NCBI GenBank assembly: GCA_023481175.1
Contig: JAMCWM010000009.1
Span: 1-57,149 of the forward strand
Direction: 5' to 3'
DNA length: 57,149 bases
Origin: Nitrospirota bacterium
GTDB lineage: Bacteria > Nitrospirota > Leptospirillia > Leptospirillales > Leptospirillaceae
Part shown: one piece after another, positions 52,796-57,149 of the stretch
How positions within the stretch are numbered: the first letter of the stretch is position 1
Layout: each line of letters starts with the position of its first letter
The notes under the pieces: model-generated
Seen by the model: the letters and a program-made list of their open reading frames with translations, nothing else
Told to the model about the DNA's origin: nothing
Database searches by the model: none
Position numbers and translations under genes: made by a program

Positions 52796-53611
52796 ATGGA
52801 CCAGCTGAACAGGAAGGGACTTTTAGCCTATCTGAACAGGTGTCGCATGCCGGACGGGGGCTACTGTTCCTTCCATGATCCGGAGAGCGGGGCAGGATTT
52901 TCGAATGTCGCGGACACCAGCTACGCCCTTTCGGCATGGACCATGCTCAAAGAGGAAATTCCGGGACTTCCGGAGACCCGGAGCTGGATTCTCCATGTTT
53001 TGGAGACCGACGGATCACATCGGCGCTCTCCCTATGTGTCATGGGCCATGGAATCAAAACTTCTTGCGGGATTGCCTCTCTCGGAGGAGGAGGGACTCCT
53101 TCTCCAAAATGAGACACTCCGCCTTCTGAGCGAAAAGGAAGAAGGGATCGAAAGGCCGGAACTTCTGGGAGAGATCGTCCGCCTCCTGAAGGTTCGCCTC
53201 CTGTCGGGCGCTCCCCTGGACGAAGACATGATCGCGCCCTTGTCCGGATTTCTCCTGGCCGGCTTCGGGTTCCCGACGATTATAGAGTTGGAGGACCTGG
53301 CCTTCCTCTCGGGACTTCTCCCCGGAGGCGGGGTGAAGTTCCCGGAGGAGACCCTCTACCGCCATCCCGTCCTGGGCTATGTCCTCGTCCCCGGATCCTC
53401 CCGCTCCGACCTTTTTATCCTGCTGGCAGGCCTCAGGATGCGAAAAGATCTTCCGGAACCTGGAGAATTCAGACAAATGCGGACCCGGGTGCTTTTCTGC
53501 CAGAGCCTTAACGGAGGGTTCGGGCCAGTCGGAGGGGCCCTTCCCACGCTCGAGGCTACGAAGGCGGCCCTTTCGGCCCTTGAACTCCTGTCCGCGCAAT
53601 CCTCTCCTTAG
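52796..53611 (+). CDS. Prenyltransferase/squalene-cyclase-fold repeat protein
   Basis: Start ATG 52796 follows GGGAGAG. The 271 residues contain alpha/alpha-barrel repeats of the prenyltransferase type: LLAYLNRCRMPDGGYCSF, SNVADTSYALSAWTMLKE, and at the end CQSLNGGFGPVGGALPTLEA with AALSALELL. The GG-x-F/GGY and A-x-x-A-L-S-A pattern fits geranylgeranyltransferase beta or cyclase-like repeats. It is shorter than either enzyme and lacks a clear catalytic DDTA or zinc site. Lipid or peptide binding is possible. Confidence 0.7.
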   Translation: MDQLNRKGLLAYLNRCRMPDGGYCSFHDPESGAGFSNVADTSYALSAWTMLKEEIPGLPETRSWILHVLETDGSHRRSPYVSWAMESKLLAGLPLSEEEGLLLQNETLRLLSEKEEGIERPELLGEIVRLLKVRLLSGAPLDEDMIAPLSGFLLAGFGFPTIIELEDLAFLSGLLPGGGVKFPEETLYRHPVLGYVLVPGSSRSDLFILLAGLRMRKDLPEPGEFRQMRTRVLFCQSLNGGFGPVGGALPTLEATKAALSALELLSAQSSP

Positions 53612-53731
53612 GCCCATAGGCGGTCGGTTTGGGAAGAGGTCGTTCATGGGTCATTTCCAGTGCGAAGGAAGGCGTGCTCGTATTGATGATCCCGGACGGT
53701 CCCTTATGCCAATCGTAGAGTGAAAGAGCTA

Positions 53732-54601
53732 CTACCGTCCGATTTGGTTACCATCAAGCAGGACCCAGACATCCTCGTTCAGTCCCTCCATGTTCACTCC
53801 GGTTCCGACGATGTGGAGGATATAGCCTATCCCCGGGAAGGGAGAGAGGTCTCTTCCTGATGACTGAATGGGTATCGTCTGCATGTTTCCCGGTTGCCAG
53901 TCGATGCCGCGGCGTACCACTTCTCCAAAAACTCCTTCCACGGAAGTCCCGGGGGCGTAATAAAGGGAATACACCGGCTCGTGTGTGGGAAGACCGGCAG
54001 AAGTGATCGCACCTCCGAGAAAGATCGTGGGCAGGAGGTAATTCGATGCCCTGAATCCGTTTTCTCCCGTCAGGTCGCCTATCGAAAGAGAAATGGTGCC
54101 GTCGAGATCCTTCCCGATGCCGGACGAATTGAGCGTCCCCGTGACCCGTCCGGAAAAGGTCGTGTCACTTGCGGTGAGGGAGAGGGAGGGGGTTCCGTCA
54201 TAGCTCTTCGAGGCCGTTGTGGAGAGCGTCAGCAGCGCCGGAGTGACGGAGACCAAGGTCTGGGTCGTGGAGAGGGGATTGTAGTTCGAGGCTAGGGCGC
54301 CGCTGATCCCCGAAAGGGTCAGGCCGGAGACGCTCGCCAGGTTCTGGTTCGTCTGGACGTTCCCCGAGTTCCCGAGGGTTCCGGTCCCGGAGGCGGAGAA
54401 GGTCTGGCCGTCGACCCCGTCCACCTTCAGGTTGGACCCGGAGAAGCCGGTCGTCCCGTTGTAGACCTGGGTTCCCGTCGCGGAGAGGTTGGCCGGATTG
54501 ACGGAGACCGAGGTCTGGGTCGTGGAGAGGGGATTGTAATTCGAGGCCAGGGCGCCGCGCGAGACCTCCGTTGCTCCCGTTTCCGAGGGTGATCGCGTCA
54601 A
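53732..54601 (-). pseudogene. C-terminal part of the repeat adhesin, in another frame
   Basis: It carries on the repeat pattern of the gene to its right: GALASNYNPLSTTQTSVSV, VYNGTTGFSGSNLKVDGVDG, then a YDG-like SYDGTPSLSLTASDT and a unique C-terminus, YILHIVGTGVNMEGLNEDVW. Relative to the main frame it is shifted near 54565-54590, where GGTCTCGC from a YDG repeat meets GCGGCGCC from an MBG repeat. The join looks like out-of-phase recombination between repeats. The first Met lies in the shifted part, so this end is probably not made on its own. Confidence 0.7.
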
Positions 54602-57149
54602 TGTAGTTTCCGCTTCCCACGTTGGCGCTGTTCGCGGTCGCGCCGCTGTAAGTGAGGGTCTGGGATCCCACCAGATTCCCGAGCGTCACATCCCCCGCCA
54701 GCCCCGTTCCTCCGTCGTAGGTCTTCGTGGCCGACAGGGTGATCGTCCTCACCGTGATGGTCCCGCCCGTAAAGGTGGTCGGAAGCGTGTAGTCCCCGGC
54801 CGAAAGAGCCGAGGCGAAGGCCGAATTTCCGGTCAGATCGGAATTGGCCAAGGAGAGCGTTCCCCCGAGGTTCGACCCGACGTTGGGCGCGGGCGAGGCG
54901 AGCGTTCCGGTCACCGGGGCGCCAAGACTGCCGCTCTGGCCGGAGACGGTGCCGCCCAGGGTCGTATTGCTCCCGGACAAACTGGCGGTGGCCGTGCCGT
55001 CATAGGGCCTGGACAGGCTGGTGCTCAAAGAGAGCGGCGCCGGAGTGACGGAGACCAAGGTCTGGGTCGTGGAGAGGGGATTGTAGTTCGAGGCTAGGGC
55101 GCCGCTGATCCCCGAAAGGGTCAGGCCGGAGACGCTCGCCAGGTTCTGGTTCGTCTGGACGTTCCCCGAGTTCCCGAGGGTTCCGGTCCCGGAGGCGGAG
55201 AAGGTCTGGCCGTCGACCCCGTCCACCTTCAGGTTGGACCCGGAGAAGGCGGTTGTCCCGTTGTAGACCTGGGTTCCTGTCGCGGAGAGGTTGGCCGGAG
55301 TGACGGAGACCGAGGTCTGGGTCGTGGAGAGGGGATTGTAGTTCGAGGCCAGGGCGCCGCTGACCCCCGAAAGGGTCAGGCTGGAGACGCTCGCCAGGTT
55401 CTGGTTCGTCTGGACGTTCCCCGAGTTCCCGAGGGTTCCGGTCCCGGAGGCGGAGAAGGTCTGGCCGTCGACCCCGTCCACCTTCAGGTTGGATCCGGAG
55501 AAGGCGGTTGTCCCGTTGTAGACCTGGGTTCCTGTCGCGGAGAGGTTGGCCGGATTGATCGTCAGCGTTCCCTTGACATAGGTAAAGAACCCTGCGTCGC
55601 TCTGTTGCGGGTTAGCTGCCAGAGTGACTACCGGCGTGATCGTGTAGGTTCCGACATCCGTTGCTTCTTGAGAGGTTCCGGTATATCCGACCGTCCCCGC
55701 CAGGGTCGCTCCGGTCGATGTATACCCATTTCCTCCGCTGAATGCGATTCCGTTGTAGACCAGTAAGTCATTCTTTGCCGTGACCGTTGTCGTCCCCATG
55801 TCGGAAACAAGAATGGGAGCAGATATTGATGAGCCATTCGTCGTGATCGTCCCCTCAAACCAGGGAGCACTTGATGCGGAATACTTGAAGGCTCCGCTCA
55901 ACCAGGTGTTAAAGCTCCACCCTGTAAAATTGCTTGTTGTGCCGAAGGCGGATGAGGCCAGTCCGTTCACACCTGAAACGGAAGAAGAGGAATTTCCTAC
56001 CCCAGTGGTATTTCCGGAGGATATTGTGGCGTTCTTATTCCAATAGTCCGACGTGTAGGTGCCGCCGCTGTTCTCCCCCACGAAGCCCCCCACGTAGGCG
56101 ATGCCGGAGGAGCCGTTGAGCAAGGTGCCGCTGCCGCCGAGGCCGCCGGTACCGCTTACGCTCCCCGTGGCGTAGGAATCCGTGATCGAGCCGGAGTTGT
56201 TCTCCCCCAAGAGACCCCCCACGTAGGCGTTTCCGCCGTTGCCGCCGTCGACGAGGGTCCCGCTTCCTCCGCCGCCTGCGCCACCGGTACCGCTTATGCT
56301 CCCCGTGGCGTAGGAATTCGTGATCGAGCCGGAGTTGTTCTCCCCCAAGAGACCCCCCACGTAGGCGTTTCCGCCATTTCCTCCGCCGAGGCCGCCACTT
56401 CCGCCTGCGCCACCGAAGCCGCTGACGCTCCCCGTGGCGTAGGAATCCGTGATGGAGCCGGAGTTGACCCCCACAAGGCCCCCCACATAAGCGCTGCCGC
56501 CACTTCCGCCGGTTCCTAGGGTGCCACCGTTTCCGCCTGCGCCGCCTGTCCCGCTGACACTCCCTGTGGCGTAGGAGTTTGTGATGGAGCCGGAGTTGTT
56601 CCCCACAAGGCTCCCCACGTAGACGTTTCCGCCGTTGCTTTCGGTTCCGGTGATATCGACGTTGATCAATCCGACATCTTCGATCGTGGCCGAGGAGGAC
56701 GTTTGTCCGAAGAGTCCGTCGTAGGAGTCTAAGCTGCTTTCATACAGGTTGGTGACGGAGTGCCCCAACCCGTCGAAGATGCCGGAGAAGGCAGTGGATT
56801 CCCCGATGGGGGTGAAGTTGTAGGTGGTATTGGTCGCCCAGGAGAGGTTCGTGTTGAGGGCGTAGTTGTTGGAGAGGGTCGTCGAATTCTGGTTGTTTGA
56901 AATGTATTCGAGGTCTGACAGGGACGAGATGTTTTCGTAGACGGTCAATCCGGTCGCTCCCGTGTTGCCGGGATTTTTGTAGTTTCCTCCGACCGTTCCC
57001 GGGTTGCCCAGCTCCGCCCCCGCCGTTCCGTAGTTCGAGGGATTGGTGGTGATCGAAAGACTCCCTGTCGTTCCGACCGATCCTCCGGTGTTGATGTCGA
57101 CGGTTCCGACCCCGGACGGCACTCCGCCTCCGGCCGTATTCGTCGCCAC
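54198..57149 (-). CDS. Large secreted adhesin with GLUG, MBG and YDG repeats (5' end outside window)
   Basis: The reading frame enters from the right edge, so the signal and secretion domain are not seen. About 5 GLUG motifs come first (GGNAYVGGLLGENNSGSI, TNSYATGSISG). MBG-type repeats of 85 residues follow (NLSATGTQVYNGTTAFSGSN, QTNQNLASVSGLTLSGISG), then YDG repeats (SRPYDGTATASLSGSN, TLSATKTYDGGTGLAGDVTL). The composition (Gly, Ser, Thr, Asn, no Cys) is typical of filamentous haemagglutinin-like adhesins exported by a partner protein. Past about 54575 the frame leaves the repeat sense and ends at 54198; the true C-terminus continues in the other frame. Confidence 0.8.
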   Translation of the reverse strand: MATNTAGGGVPSGVGTVDINTGGSVGTTGSLSITTNPSNYGTAGAELGNPGTVGGNYKNPGNTGATGLTVYENISSLSDLEYISNNQNSTTLSNNYALNTNLSWATNTTYNFTPIGESTAFSGIFDGLGHSVTNLYESSLDSYDGLFGQTSSSATIEDVGLINVDITGTESNGGNVYVGSLVGNNSGSITNSYATGSVSGTGGAGGNGGTLGTGGSGGSAYVGGLVGVNSGSITDSYATGSVSGFGGAGGSGGLGGGNGGNAYVGGLLGENNSGSITNSYATGSISGTGGAGGGGSGTLVDGGNGGNAYVGGLLGENNSGSITDSYATGSVSGTGGLGGSGTLLNGSSGIAYVGGFVGENSGGTYTSDYWNKNATISSGNTTGVGNSSSSVSGVNGLASSAFGTTSNFTGWSFNTWLSGAFKYSASSAPWFEGTITTNGSSISAPILVSDMGTTTVTAKNDLLVYNGIAFSGGNGYTSTGATLAGTVGYTGTSQEATDVGTYTITPVVTLAANPQQSDAGFFTYVKGTLTINPANLSATGTQVYNGTTAFSGSNLKVDGVDGQTFSASGTGTLGNSGNVQTNQNLASVSSLTLSGVSGALASNYNPLSTTQTSVSVTPANLSATGTQVYNGTTAFSGSNLKVDGVDGQTFSASGTGTLGNSGNVQTNQNLASVSGLTLSGISGALASNYNPLSTTQTLVSVTPAPLSLSTSLSRPYDGTATASLSGSNTTLGGTVSGQSGSLGAPVTGTLASPAPNVGSNLGGTLSLANSDLTGNSAFASALSAGDYTLPTTFTGGTITVRTITLSATKTYDGGTGLAGDVTLGNLVGSQTLTYSGATANSANVGSGNYIDAITLGNGSNGGLARRPGLELQSPLHDPDLGLRQSGQPLRDGNPGLQRDDRLLRVQPEGGRGRRPDLLRLRDRNPRELGERPDEPEPGERLRPDPFGDQRRPSLELQSPLHDPDLGLRHSGAADALHNGLEEL
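54240..54480 (-). repeat. MBG repeat DNA, copy 1 of a direct repeat
   Basis: This stretch is almost identical to 55042-55282, exactly 802 bases away, including silent positions such as GAGGCTAGGGCGCC. The two differ mainly near the 54440/55242 end. Such identity implies recent copying or gene conversion. Confidence 0.8.
55042..55555 (-). repeat. MBG repeat DNA, copies 2 and 3
   Basis: Two adjacent 255-base units (85 codons) with near-identical sequence. The first half is also the partner of the copy at 54240-54480. Homologous recombination between these units can change repeat number or phase. Confidence 0.8.
56050..56640 (-). repeat. GLUG-encoding tandem repeats
   Basis: About five imperfect units, each encoding (A/V)YVGGL(V/L)G-N-SGSIT-SYATGS-SG with a variable Gly-rich spacer. 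The units are of unequal length, so they are protein repeats and not a CRISPR array. Confidence 0.8.

Noticed and set aside
56050-56640. CRISPR array
   Set aside because: The repeats are of unequal length and in frame, and they encode GLUG motifs; there are no unique spacers and no cas genes.

Overview
The window (57,149 bases, about 60% G+C) reads as a bacterial chromosome. It looks like a Gram-negative, acidophile-type Nitrospirota genome, most like Leptospirillum. This is inferred from the base composition, the lipid A and LPS-type genes, the gene mix and the many IS200/IS605-type remnants. No rRNA or tRNA gene was seen, so the genus is not proven.

Layout. Bases 1-2.3 kb are a mobile/toxin-antitoxin patch: an IS1595 transposase end, a fused MntA-HepT protein, a Tn5-like transposase end and a HARE-HTH-type protein. 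Bases 2.6-4.7 kb hold hemW and a family-2 glycosyltransferase. Bases 4.9-7.1 kb (minus) hold a four-gene overlapping toxin-antitoxin operon, hipB-hipA-hicA-hicB, in which hicA is frameshifted. An IS200-type tnpA element (7.4-8.0 kb) and a Xer recombinase follow. Three secreted lipoproteins (9.1-13.1 kb, minus) come next, two of them paralogues. From 13.2 to 16.5 kb (plus) a strong promoter leads into a sirohaem sulfite/nitrite reductase and a membrane protein with a degenerate sensor/GGDEF-like end. From 16.9 to 22.5 kb (plus) is a compact specialised Hsp70 operon: large TPR protein, J-like protein without HPD, GrpE-like protein, short Hsp70, and zinc-ribbon protein.

Bases 22.9-24.4 kb hold a Fic protein with Gln at the catalytic His position, behind an array of GCGCCAT operators. 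Bases 24.7-27.2 kb hold a short Rossmann protein overlapping a PAS-PAS-GGDEF-EAL protein. Bases 27.8-34.9 kb are accessory: an unknown protein, a decayed motB-like gene, tnpB remnants, an RND efflux pump, a DUF3105 protein, and a junction where a tnpB fragment has cut a VapBC-type module and a second PIN gene.

Bases 35.1-47.7 kb (minus) are a long housekeeping run. In transcription order it is yicC, gmk, rpoZ, coaBC, [IscB element], TPR/roadblock protein, efp-flanking aroQ, efp, accB, accC, thiE, a dolichol-phosphate-type glycosyltransferase and a lipid A acyltransferase. Many of these genes overlap by 1-8 bases. The IscB nuclease with its upstream omega RNA sits inside this run, and its stop codon overlaps the start of the next gene. 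After it come gltB (47.7-52.4 kb, minus), a prenyltransferase-fold protein (plus) and a large GLUG/MBG/YDG repeat adhesin. The adhesin runs off the right edge and is frameshifted near its C-terminus.

The best candidates for new biology are the operon-embedded IscB/omega RNA, the chained hipBA-hicAB operon, the MntA-HepT fusion and the private Hsp70 operon.
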